Part shown: piece after piece, positions 33,567 to 42,600 of the stretch
Numbering within the stretch: position 1 is the stretch's first letter
Layout of the letters: every line of letters starts with the position of its first letter
DNA from: Amycolatopsis sp. A133
GTDB lineage: Bacteria > Actinomycetota > Actinomycetes > Mycobacteriales > Pseudonocardiaceae
DNA: 64,000 nt
Reading direction: 5' to 3'
Assembly (NCBI RefSeq): GCF_031082405.1
Contig: NZ_JAVHJU010000036.1
Location: 1 to 64,000 of the forward strand
The notes under the pieces: model-generated
Database searches by the model: none
The model's input: the letters and a program-made list of their open reading frames with translations, nothing else
What the model was told of the DNA's origin: nothing
Position numbers and translations under genes: made by a program

Positions 33567-34936
33567 CCGCCTCGCAGCACGAAGCCCGGGCGGCGCGCAC
33601 CGCGCCGCCCGGGCCGCCGCGCCGGGCGACGTTCCGGTTGCTGAAGCAGCTCTTCACCGACCGGCTCGCGCTCATGGGCGACAACGCCGAGACCTACGGC
33701 GACGTCGTCCGCATCGCCATCGGACCGAAGGCGATGTACCTCGTCAACCACCCGGACCTGGCCAAGCACGTGCTCGCGGACAACGCCGCGAACTACCACA
33801 AGGGCATCGGCCTGCAGGAGGCCCGCCGGGCCCTCGGCGACGGCCTGCTCACCAGCGACGGGGACACCTGGAAGAAACAGCGCCGGACCATCCAGCCGGT
33901 GTTCCAGCCCAAGCGGATCTCGCGGCAGGCCGCCGTGGTGGCGTCCGAAGTGGACGGTCTGATCCGGCGGCTGGCCGCGCACGACGGGCCGGTCGAGATC
34001 CTGCACGAGATGACCGGGCTGACGCTCGGCGTGCTCGGCAAGACGCTGCTCGACGCCGAGCTCGGCGGCTACGAGACGCTGGGCCACTCGTTCGAGGCCG
34101 TGCAGGACCAGGCCATGTTCGAGGCGGTCACGCTCAGCATGGTCCCGCAGTGGGTGCCGCTGAAGAAGCAGCTGCACTTCCGCAGCGCCCGCGACGACCT
34201 GCGCCGGATCGCCGACGAGCTCGTCGAGCAGCGGCTGGCGAACCCGGTCGAGAACGGCGAGGACGTGCTGTCGCGGCTGCTCGCGTCCGGGTCCGAGCAG
34301 GGCGCGTCACGCGAACGCATGCGCGACGAGCTGATCACCCTGCTGCTGGCCGGCCACGAGACCACCGCGAGCACGCTCGGCTGGGCGTTCCACCTGATCG
34401 ACGAGCACCCCGAGGTCGGCGAGCGGCTGCACGCCGAAGCCGTCGAGGTGCTCGGCGACCGGCTGCCCGAGCACGAGGACCTGCGGAAGCTGACGTTCAC
34501 CGTGGCGGTGGTCGAGGAGGTCATGCGGCTGTACCCGCCGGTGTGGCTGTTGCCGCGGGTCGCCCAGGCCGACGACGAGATCGGCGGGTACCACGTGCCG
34601 GCCGGGTCCGACGTGGTCGTCGTGCCCTACACGCTGCACCGGCACCCGGAGTTCTGGACCGACGCCGAGCGCTTCGACCCGGGCCGGTTCACCGCCGCGG
34701 AGCGACCACCGCGGTACGCCTACCTGCCGTTCGGGGCCGGGCCGAGGTTCTGCATCGGCAACAGCCTCGGGGTGATGGAGGCGGTGTTCGTGCTCGCCAT
34801 GGCCGCGCGCGACCTGGAACTGCGCAAGGTGCCCGGCAAGGTCGTCGAACCCGAGGCGATGCTCTCGCTGCGGGTGCGTGGCGGGCTGCCGATGACCGTG
34901 CACCCGCGGGCGGCGCGGGCGCGCAAGGCCGCCTGA
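33563..34936 (+). CDS. Cytochrome P450 (SgcE7-like position)
   Basis: A 457-residue P450. The I-helix has LLAGHETTASTLGWAF near 262, the ExxR is in EEVMRLYPPVW, and the heme cysteine lies in FGAGPRFCIGNSLG near 397. The sequence type (CYP102A-like/class E-I) fits P450s of enediyne core maturation; the place between unbU and the GMC oxidase matches sgcE7 in C-1027. No fused reductase; ferredoxin partners must come from elsewhere. Likely oxidises the nascent polyene or core. Confidence 0.9.
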   Translation: MTASQHEARAARTAPPGPPRRATFRLLKQLFTDRLALMGDNAETYGDVVRIAIGPKAMYLVNHPDLAKHVLADNAANYHKGIGLQEARRALGDGLLTSDGDTWKKQRRTIQPVFQPKRISRQAAVVASEVDGLIRRLAAHDGPVEILHEMTGLTLGVLGKTLLDAELGGYETLGHSFEAVQDQAMFEAVTLSMVPQWVPLKKQLHFRSARDDLRRIADELVEQRLANPVENGEDVLSRLLASGSEQGASRERMRDELITLLLAGHETTASTLGWAFHLIDEHPEVGERLHAEAVEVLGDRLPEHEDLRKLTFTVAVVEEVMRLYPPVWLLPRVAQADDEIGGYHVPAGSDVVVVPYTLHRHPEFWTDAERFDPGRFTAAERPPRYAYLPFGAGPRFCIGNSLGVMEAVFVLAMAARDLELRKVPGKVVEPEAMLSLRVRGGLPMTVHPRAARARKAA

Positions 34937-34971
34937 ACCTGTTGTGGACATTTCGATGAGGAGGTAGGCCG

Positions 34972-35541
34972 GTGCAACCCGAGGCCACCGAAGAAGAACG
35001 CGTCAAGAACATGACTCTCGAGGCCTACGCGGACACGATCGTGCCCGGGGAGAAGCGGTTCCCCGAAGACCGGGCGATCGCCGGGGCGGCCCCCGGCGCG
35101 GGGTCGGTGGCGGCGGGCGCGCTCGACCTGCTGAACTTCGACGCCACCGGCGTCACGGCCGGCCTGCCGTACCTCGCGCAGTCGCTCAACGACCACGCGA
35201 AGTCCTACGCGGGCGAGGTGGAGCTGGCGCTCGACCACGACGTGCCGCCGTTCGTCGCGCTGCCGTACGAGCACCGCCGCGAGCTGGTGCGCCGGCTGAC
35301 CACACCGGGGCACCCGGAGAAGGACGGCTGGGTCAGCCTGGCGCTGTTCTGCAACATGGCCTACGACAGCGCCCCGCACCTGCACACCGCCGACGCCATC
35401 CGCGACGGCCACCCCGGCCTGCTGGCCCTGGGGTACCGGCCGCCGGACGCGGACGGGTTCTGGCGGTTCCCGAAGTACGGCTACGGCCGCAAGCTGGCCG
35501 AGCTCCACCCCGACACGACTGCCTCCGGGAGCCCCGCATGA
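34972..35541 (+). CDS. Small enediyne-cluster protein preceding GMC oxidoreductase (DUF5987-like)
   Basis: A 189-residue protein starting at GTG 34972 after a GAGGAGGT ribosome site. TLEAYADTIVPGEKRFPEDR near the N-terminus is typical of gluconate-2-dehydrogenase subunit-3-like proteins that accompany GMC flavoproteins, and CNMAYDSAPHLHTADAIRDG and LGYRPPDADGFWRFPKYGYG close the protein. It probably forms a complex with the downstream oxidase, to which it is coupled by ATGA. I recall this family as DUF5987; the position matches sgcE8. Confidence 0.7.
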   Translation: MQPEATEEERVKNMTLEAYADTIVPGEKRFPEDRAIAGAAPGAGSVAAGALDLLNFDATGVTAGLPYLAQSLNDHAKSYAGEVELALDHDVPPFVALPYEHRRELVRRLTTPGHPEKDGWVSLALFCNMAYDSAPHLHTADAIRDGHPGLLALGYRPPDADGFWRFPKYGYGRKLAELHPDTTASGSPA

Positions 35542-37190
35542 ACGCGATCGACAAGACCGACGTCGTCATCGTCGGCAGCGGTTTCGGCGGATCGATCCCG
35601 GCCTACCACCTCGCCGCGGGCGGGGCCAAGGTGACCGTGCTGGAACGCGGGCCGTGGCTGGCCGCGGACGACTTCGAGCACGACTACCTGCTCGGCTCGT
35701 CCTACACCCGCGCGTTCGACTTCGTCGTCGGCGACGGGATGAGCGTGCTGGGCGGCAACTGCGTCGGCGGCGGCAGCGTGGTGTACTTCGCCGCGATGCC
35801 GCGCGCGCCCAAGTTCGTCTTCGAGCGCCACGGGAGCATCGGGCGCCGGATGTGGCCGTCGGTGATCACGCGCGACAGCCTGGAGCCGTGGTACGACCGC
35901 GTCGACGAGTCGATCCCGGTGTCCAAACAGGACTGGAGCGACGTCTCCTACGCCGGTGGCCTGTGGGCCGCGGCCTGCAACCACTCCGGGCGCACCGCCA
36001 ACCCGGCGCCGGTCGCCGTCGACAACGACACCTGCGTCAACTGCAACTTCATGATGGCGGGCTGCAAGTTCGACGCCAAGCGGTCGATGCTGACGAACTA
36101 CCTGCCTGCCGCGCTGGCGCACGGTGCGCAGATCCGGCCGCTGCACGAGGTCCAGCGGCTCGAGCGCACCGAAGACGGCGGCTACCGCGTCTACTTCGAC
36201 GTCGTCGACGAAGAGGACTACCGGGTGCACACCGGCACCGGCGTGATCGAGGCGAAGGTCGTCATCATCGCCGCCGGTGCCGGTGCGACCCCGGTGATCC
36301 TGCAGCGCTCGGAGGCTTCGCTGGGCGAGATGCCGCACGGCGTCGGCCGGTACTTCTCCGGCAACGGCGAGCGGCTCAACACCGCGATCATCGACGAGGA
36401 CCGCGTCCGCGAGGTGCTCGGGCTCTCCCGCGAGGACGGTCCGGTGTACTCGGCCAACCACATCGGCAAGGGCCCGACCGTCGCGAACTGGGACAAGCTC
36501 GACGGGTCGCTGCCGGAGTACGAGCGGTATTCGCTGGAGCAGCTGTACTTCCCGCCCGGGCTGGGGACCATCCTCGCCCAGGTGCCCGGCGGCGAGGAGC
36601 CGCGCTGGTACGGGGCGGAGAAGAAGGAAATCCTCAAGCAGTGGGCGAACTGGCTGACGATCTTCTTGATGACCGAGGACGACAACGAGGGCGTCTTCGG
36701 CACGCCGCCGCCCACCGGAAACGCGTACCGGATCTCGCAGCAGATGCTCGGCCGCGGCCCGCTGCGCTACGACCCGACGCCGAACACGCGTCGCGGCTGG
36801 GCGCTCGCGGACGCCGACTGCAAGGCGATCATCGAGAAGGACGGCATCGCCAAGGTCGCGCCGTGGACCAACGACGTCGTCGGGGCGTACACCGTGCACC
36901 CGCTGGCGTCGTGCCGGATCGGGGACGACGAGGCGACGTCCGCGCTGCACCCGAACCACGAGCTGCGCAACCACCCGGGCATCTTCGTCACCGACAGCGC
37001 GTCGGTGCCGGGCGCGCTCACGGTGAACCCGGCGATGACCATCGCCGCGCTCGCCGAGCGCTCGATCCCGGGCATCGTCCGGGCCCTGCAGGCCCGCGAC
37101 GTCGACGTCAAGTACGGGGCCCCGGCCCCCGACGGCTCCATCACGGGCCGCCGTGCGGTGTCCAAACTGGACCTGGTCGCCGGCAACTGA
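35538..37190 (+). CDS. GMC-family flavin oxidoreductase (SgcE9-like)
   Basis: A 550-residue FAD enzyme. The dinucleotide site is VVIVGSGFGGSIPAYHLAAG (about 10-29), FAD-contacting GGNCVGGGSVVY lies near 72, and the C-terminal VHPLASCRIGDD and VPGALTVNPAMTIAALAERS segments complete the GMC fold, nearest cholesterol-oxidase-like members. A three-cysteine cluster, CVNCNFMMAGC near 168, could bind metal or form the contact to its small partner. Substrate is presumably an alcohol of the enediyne core. Last gene of the operon starting at AraC. Confidence 0.88.
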   Translation: MNAIDKTDVVIVGSGFGGSIPAYHLAAGGAKVTVLERGPWLAADDFEHDYLLGSSYTRAFDFVVGDGMSVLGGNCVGGGSVVYFAAMPRAPKFVFERHGSIGRRMWPSVITRDSLEPWYDRVDESIPVSKQDWSDVSYAGGLWAAACNHSGRTANPAPVAVDNDTCVNCNFMMAGCKFDAKRSMLTNYLPAALAHGAQIRPLHEVQRLERTEDGGYRVYFDVVDEEDYRVHTGTGVIEAKVVIIAAGAGATPVILQRSEASLGEMPHGVGRYFSGNGERLNTAIIDEDRVREVLGLSREDGPVYSANHIGKGPTVANWDKLDGSLPEYERYSLEQLYFPPGLGTILAQVPGGEEPRWYGAEKKEILKQWANWLTIFLMTEDDNEGVFGTPPPTGNAYRISQQMLGRGPLRYDPTPNTRRGWALADADCKAIIEKDGIAKVAPWTNDVVGAYTVHPLASCRIGDDEATSALHPNHELRNHPGIFVTDSASVPGALTVNPAMTIAALAERSIPGIVRALQARDVDVKYGAPAPDGSITGRRAVSKLDLVAGN

Positions 37191-37197
37191 GGACACA

Positions 37198-37310
37198 CGT
37201 GTGATCGGACGGGCATCACGTGTGATTGAAGGGGCATCACGCGTGATTGGAAGGGCATCGGATGTGATGCCCCGCCAATCACGCGTGTGTCCCCTCTGAT
37301 CACGCGTGAT
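37198..37310. repeat. 21-bp-phased GTGAT repeat, forward and inverted
   Basis: GTGAT starts at 37201, 37222, 37243 and 37264, and the inverted ATCAC starts at 37278 and 37299. Each group keeps an exact 21-bp period. The unit resembles the arrays at 0.7 and 63.6 kb (CACGCGTGATTGG). It separates the GMC gene from the next gene on the same strand. Confidence 0.85.
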
Positions 37311-37333
37311 GCCCGTTGGCTTGAGGAGGAGTT

Positions 37334-38389
37334 ATGACGGCGGGTGTGGTGCGGGTTGCGTTGCGGCGGACGCTGCGGGAGGTGAAGTACGTCGGGGTGG
37401 TGCGGCCGCGGCGGGCGCGTGGGCTCGTGCGGGACGTCTACCGGCAGGTGGAACGGGACTTCGGGATGCTCGCCCCGCCGATCGCGCTGCACTCGGCGGC
37501 GCCGGAGGTGCTCGCCGCGGCTTGGCTGGTGCTGCGGGAGTCGCTCGTCGCGGCCGGGACGGCGAGCCGGGCCGACAAGGAGGTCGTCGCGGCCGCGGTG
37601 TCGGCGGCGAACTCGTGCCCGTACTGCGTCGAGGTGCACGGGATGGCGTTGAGCTCGCTGGGTGAGCCGGACGCGGCCGCGGCCATCGAGGCCGGCGACG
37701 CGGGGTCCATCCAGGACCGCGACACACGGGCGCTGGCGCTGTGGGCGCGGGGCGAAGGCGCCCTGCCCCCGGACGTGCCCGCCGGCACCGCGGCGGAGTT
37801 CATCGCCGTCGCCGTCGCGTTCCACTACCTCAACCGGGTGGTGAGCGTGTTCCTCGGCCCGTCGCCCCTGCCCGAGGCCGTCCCGCCGCAGGCGCGCGGC
37901 AAAGCCAAGGCGGTCCTGGGCTTCCTGCTCAAGCCGGGGGACGCGCCGCCCGCCGGTCAGTCGCTGGAACTGCTGCCCGCCGCGCCCGGAACGACCCCCG
38001 CCGACCCGCTCGACGACGCCTTCGCGCGCGCCGCGGCGGCCGTGGAGGCCGCCGGGGAACGCTCGGTGCCTTCGCGCGTGCGGGACCTCGTCCGCCGCGA
38101 ACTCAAGGACTGGGACGGGAAACCGCCCGGGCTGAGCCGCGCGTGGGTGGAGCCGGTGCTCGCCGAACTGCCGGCTGAAGAGCGTGCCGCCGGACGGCTG
38201 GCGTTGCTGACGGCCAAAGCGGCGTACCAGACCGGGCCCGCGGACGTGGCCGCCGTCCGTCCGGAAAGGACGGACGATCGCGGCCTGGTGGAGCTGGTGT
38301 CGTGGGCGGCTTTCACCGCGGCCGTGGCCGCCGGTGAACGGCTGCCGCACCGCGCGCGAAGAGAAGACTTCCCAGGTCGGCGCGGGTGA
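37334..38389 (+). CDS. Carboxymuconolactone decarboxylase/AhpD-like protein
   Basis: A 351-residue protein. The AhpD-type active site NSCPYCVEVHGMALSSLG lies near residues 95-112 (CxxC followed by His). AhpD-like enzymes act as thiol peroxidases or peroxidase adaptors. The C-terminal 190 residues are a further helical domain typical of the larger actinomycete subgroup. A GAGGAG precedes the ATG. It could protect the producing cell from oxidative damage caused by the enediyne; that is inference. A second, unrelated small AhpD-like protein lies at 53.8 kb. Confidence 0.8.
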   Translation: MTAGVVRVALRRTLREVKYVGVVRPRRARGLVRDVYRQVERDFGMLAPPIALHSAAPEVLAAAWLVLRESLVAAGTASRADKEVVAAAVSAANSCPYCVEVHGMALSSLGEPDAAAAIEAGDAGSIQDRDTRALALWARGEGALPPDVPAGTAAEFIAVAVAFHYLNRVVSVFLGPSPLPEAVPPQARGKAKAVLGFLLKPGDAPPAGQSLELLPAAPGTTPADPLDDAFARAAAAVEAAGERSVPSRVRDLVRRELKDWDGKPPGLSRAWVEPVLAELPAEERAAGRLALLTAKAAYQTGPADVAAVRPERTDDRGLVELVSWAAFTAAVAAGERLPHRARREDFPGRRG

Positions 38390-38572
38390 TGATCGAAAGG
38401 TCGGATCGCCCGCCGGGGCGCGCAGCACCGGGACACACCGAATCGCCCGGTTCGCGCTTGCCGCCCCGCGCGGTGGCCGATCTGCCCGGCCGGCGGTCGC
38501 CGCACGGTGGCTCGCCACCCGCGACGACCGCCGGCCCACGAAAAGACGTCGTATCGGTGAGAGGACAGACGG

Positions 38573-39370
38573 GTGACTGACACCAGGGGCGTGATCGCCG
38601 ACCTGACCGCAGAGGCCGAGGAAGTCGACGCGCTCGTCGCGGGCCTCGCCGACCACGGGTGGGACATGCCCACCCCCGCGCCGGGCTGGCGCGTCCGGCA
38701 CCAGATCGGGCACCTCGCCTTCATCTTCCGCATCGCCGGCCTGTCGGCGGCGCAGCCGGAGGCGTTCGTGGCGATGACGAAGTCGCTCGCGAACGTCGGG
38801 TTCGAGAAGGCGGTCGAAGGCGCGCTGCAGGAGTACATCCACGACCCGGCCGAGGTGCTGCTGACGCGCTGGCGGGCCGAGCGGGACGCCGGCATCAAGG
38901 CCCTCGCGGCCGTGCCCGGCGACCAGCTGGTGCCGTGGCTGGTGAACCCGCTGCCGCCGTACGTGCTGGCGTGCGCCGGGATGATGGAGGTGTTCGGCCA
39001 CGGCCAGGACATCGCCGACGCGCTGGGCGTCCGCCCGGAGCGCACCGACCGGATCCGGCACCTCGTCGGGTTCGCCGTGCGGGTGCGGGACTTCGGCTAC
39101 GAGGCGCGCAACCTGACGCCGCCGGCCGAGGAGTTCCGGTTCGAGCTCACCGCGCCCTCGGGCGCGCTCTGGACATTCGGGCCCGCGGACGCCGAGCAGC
39201 GGATCAGCGGCAGCGCCGAGGACTTCTGCCTGCTCGTCACCCGGCGGCGGCACCGCTACGACCTCGACGTACGGGCGAAGGGCACGTTGGCCGACCAGTG
39301 GCTCGACATCGCCCAGGCCTACCGCGGACCGGCGGGCCAGGGCCGCCGTCCGGGTCAGTTCGGCGCCTGA
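38573..39370 (+). CDS. TIGR03084-type metal-binding, mycothiol-isomerase-like protein
   Basis: A 265-residue protein. The metal-binding DinB-like helix reads HQIGHLAFIFRIAGLSAAQP near residues 43-62, with the second histidine motif in MMEVFGHGQDIADALGV; unlike its relative at 22.8 kb, all histidines are kept. A C-terminal SCP2-like region has FRFELTAPSGALWTFGPADA. Function unknown; enediynes react with mycothiol, so a mycothiol-using detoxifying role is possible but unproved. It precedes the PKS gene with a 252-bp gap. The GTG start at 38573 fits the family. Confidence 0.82.
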   Translation: MTDTRGVIADLTAEAEEVDALVAGLADHGWDMPTPAPGWRVRHQIGHLAFIFRIAGLSAAQPEAFVAMTKSLANVGFEKAVEGALQEYIHDPAEVLLTRWRAERDAGIKALAAVPGDQLVPWLVNPLPPYVLACAGMMEVFGHGQDIADALGVRPERTDRIRHLVGFAVRVRDFGYEARNLTPPAEEFRFELTAPSGALWTFGPADAEQRISGSAEDFCLLVTRRRHRYDLDVRAKGTLADQWLDIAQAYRGPAGQGRRPGQFGA

Positions 39371-39622
39371 AGTTCTTGCAAGACAGCGAAGATCCTTGTC
39401 CGAGCGTGCTGACGTGGTGGCCGCGGGCAGGAAGAGAGAAGACGGTCCGCACCGCCCGGGAGATGCTGGACCGGACGGCCCGGCGGACCGGGCACCGGGC
39501 GGCGGCACAGGCCGCCGCCCGATGGCAAAACCGGAGCGGGACCCCGATCCCGTTCCGGAGGACAGCGGGGACCTGAAGGTTCCGGTGATACGGGGCTCGA
39601 GAGCCAGTGGGAGTGCGGTGGC
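39371..39622. promoter_or_regulatory. Putative promoter region of the enediyne PKS gene
   Basis: A gap of 252 bp with no convincing gene. A short dyad, GGGCTCGAGAGCC, lies about 25 bp before the PKS start. I did not find a copy of the 13-bp dyad arrays here. Confidence 0.35.
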
Positions 39623-42600
39623 ATGAGCGTAGAGCGGATTTCGATCGTCGGTATCGGTCTCCGGTACCCCGACGCGAGTTCTCCGGAGGAGCTCTGGGAA
39701 AACGTGCTGGCCGGGCGCCGGGCGTTCCGCAGGCTGCCGGATGAACGGATGAACCGGGCGGACTACTATTCGCCCGACCCGAAGGCCCCGGACCGCTTCT
39801 ACGCCCAGAAGGCGGCGGTGCTGCGGGACTACGAGTTCGACCGGGTGGCGCACAAGGTGGCCGGCAGCACGTTCCGGGCGACCGACACGACGCACTGGCT
39901 GGCCCTCGACGTCGCCGCCGCGGCTCTCGCGGACGCCGGCTTCGGCGAGGGTGACGGTGCGCCGCGGACGACCACCGGTGTTGTCATCGGCAACAGCCTC
40001 ACCGGCGAGTTCTCCCGCGCCAACATCATGCGGCTGCGCTGGCCGTACGTGCGCCGGACGGTCGCGGCGGCGCTGACCGCCCGCGGCTGGGAGGACGAGG
40101 ACACCGCGAACTTCCTGCGGGAGCTCGAGGTCCAGTACAAGGAGCCGTTCCCGGAGATCAACGAGGACACCCTCGCCGGTGGCCTGGCGAACACGATCGC
40201 CGGCCGCGTCTGCAACTACTTCGACTTCGCCGGCGGCGGCTACACCGTCGACGGTGCCTGCTCGTCGTCGCTGCTTTCCGTGGTGACGGCGGCCAACGCG
40301 CTCGCACAGGGCGACCTCGACCTCGCCATCGCCGGCGGTGTCGACCTTTCGATCGACCCGTTCGAGGTGATCGGCTTCGCGAAGACCGGCGCGCTGGCCA
40401 AGCGCGAGATGAAGGTCTACGACGCCGACTCCAACGGCTTCTGGCCCGGCGAGGGCTCGGGCATGCTGGTCCTGATGCGCGAGAGCGACGCGCTCGAGCA
40501 GGGCAAGCGGATCTACGCGTCGATCGGCGGCTGGGGCGTTTCCTCCGACGGCAAGGGGGGCATCACCCGGCCCGAGGCGGCCGGGCACCGGCTGGCCCTC
40601 AAGCGCGCTTACGACCGCGCCGGCTACGGCGTCGAGACCGTCTCGTACTTCGAGGGTCACGGCACCGGCACCGCGCTGGGCGACGCCACCGAGATCGAGG
40701 CGCTGTCCACCGCCCGCCGCGACGCCGACCCGCTGGCCAAGCAGGCCGCGCTCTCGACGATCAAGGGCAACATCGGCCACACCAAGGCCGCGGCCGGCGT
40801 CGCCGGCCTGATCAAGGCGACGCTGGCGGTGTACCACCAGGTCATCCCGCCCGCCACCGGGCACTACGACCCCCACGAGTCGCTGACCGGGACGTCGGCG
40901 CGGATGTACGTCCCGCGCGACGCGGCGCTCTGGCCGGCGGACCAGCCGGTCCGCGCCGGCGTGTCGGCGATGGGCTTCGGCGGGATCAACTCCCACGTCA
41001 CGGTCACCGAGGCGCCGACCGCGGCCCGCCGCCGCGAGCTCGACGAGCGGGCCAGGACGCTGGTCGCCGGCCGGCAGGACGCCGAGCTGCTGCTGTTCGA
41101 CGCCGACGACGTCGCGACCCTGCGGGGGAACATCGCGGCGACGCTGGAGGTCGTGCCGAAGCTGTCGTTCGCCGAGCTGACCGACCTCGCCGGCTCGCTG
41201 GCGAAGGAGCTGTCGGGCAAGCCGGTGCGGGCCGCGGTCGTCGCGGGCAACCCGGAGCAGGCCGAGCGGAAGCTCACCAAGCTCCTGGAGCAGCTCGAGT
41301 CGGGTGACTCGGTCTTCAACGGCGCCGACGGCATCTTCGCGAGCAGCCGCACCTCCGCGCCGAAGATCGGCTACCTGTTCCCCGGCCAGGGTTCCGGCCG
41401 CGGGGGCGACAGCGCGCTGCGCCGCCGGTTCACGGTGGCCGACGAGATCTACCGCGCCGCCGCGCTGCCGGTCGCCGGCGACCAGGTCGCCACCGAGGTG
41501 GCGCAGCCGCGGATCGTCACCGGTTCGCTGGCCGCGCTGCGGGTGCTGCGTTCGTTCGGCATCGAGGCGTCGACCGCCACCGGGCACAGCCTCGGCGAGC
41601 TGACCGCGCTGCACTGGGGCGGCGCGCTCGACGAGCGCGGGCTGCTCGACCTGGCGAAGGTCCGCGGCAAGGTGATGGCCACGACGACCGGCGACGGCAC
41701 CGGCGCGATGGCGGGCATCGCCGCATCGCCGGGCCGGGTGGAGGAACTCGGCCTGGGCGACGACGTCGTCATCGCCGGGTACAACGCCCCCGAGCAGACG
41801 GTGATCTCCGGGCCGGCCGGGGCGATCGACAAGATCGTCGCCCGGGCCAAGGCCCAGGGCGTCGGCGCGACCCGGATCAAGGTCTCGCACGCCTTCCACT
41901 CGCCGGCGGTCGAGCCGGCCGCGAACGCGATGACCGAGCAGCTGGGTCAGTTCGCCTTCTCCCGGCTGGAGCGGCCGGTCGTCTCCACCGTCAGCGGCGA
42001 CGTCCTGCACGCCGCGGAGAACCTGCCCGAGCTGCTGCGCGACCAGATCGTGCTGCCGGTCCGCTTCCGCGAAGCCGCCGCCAAGGTGGCCGAGCGCAGC
42101 GACCTGGTGGTCGAGGTCGGCCCCGGCCGGGTGCTGACCGGGCTGTTCGAGGAGATCGCCCCGGACACGCCGGTGCTCGCCATCGACACGGACAACGCGT
42201 CGCTGCAGGCGCTGCTGCGGGTCGTCGGTGCGGCGTTCGCGCTCGGCGTGCAGCTGACCGTGGACGCGCTGTTCGAGGGCCGGGTCGTCCGGGCCCTGCC
42301 CGCCGACGGCCAGTTCAACTTCCTCGCCAGCCCCTGCGAAGCGGCTCCGTCGATCGACAGCGAGCTCGCTGCCGAGCTGGCCGCGGAGAAGGCGCAGGCC
42401 GCCGAGGCCGGCGCAGGCGCCGAGAGCGACGGCAGCTCCACGCTGGACCTGCTGCGCAAGCTCGCCGCCGAGCGCGTCGAGCTGCCCCTGGAGACCGTCA
42501 CCGCCGACACCCACCCGCTCGACGACCTGCACCTGTCGTCGATCACGGTCGGGCAGCTGGTCAACGACGTCACCCGGGCACTGGGCCGTCCCGCACTGGA

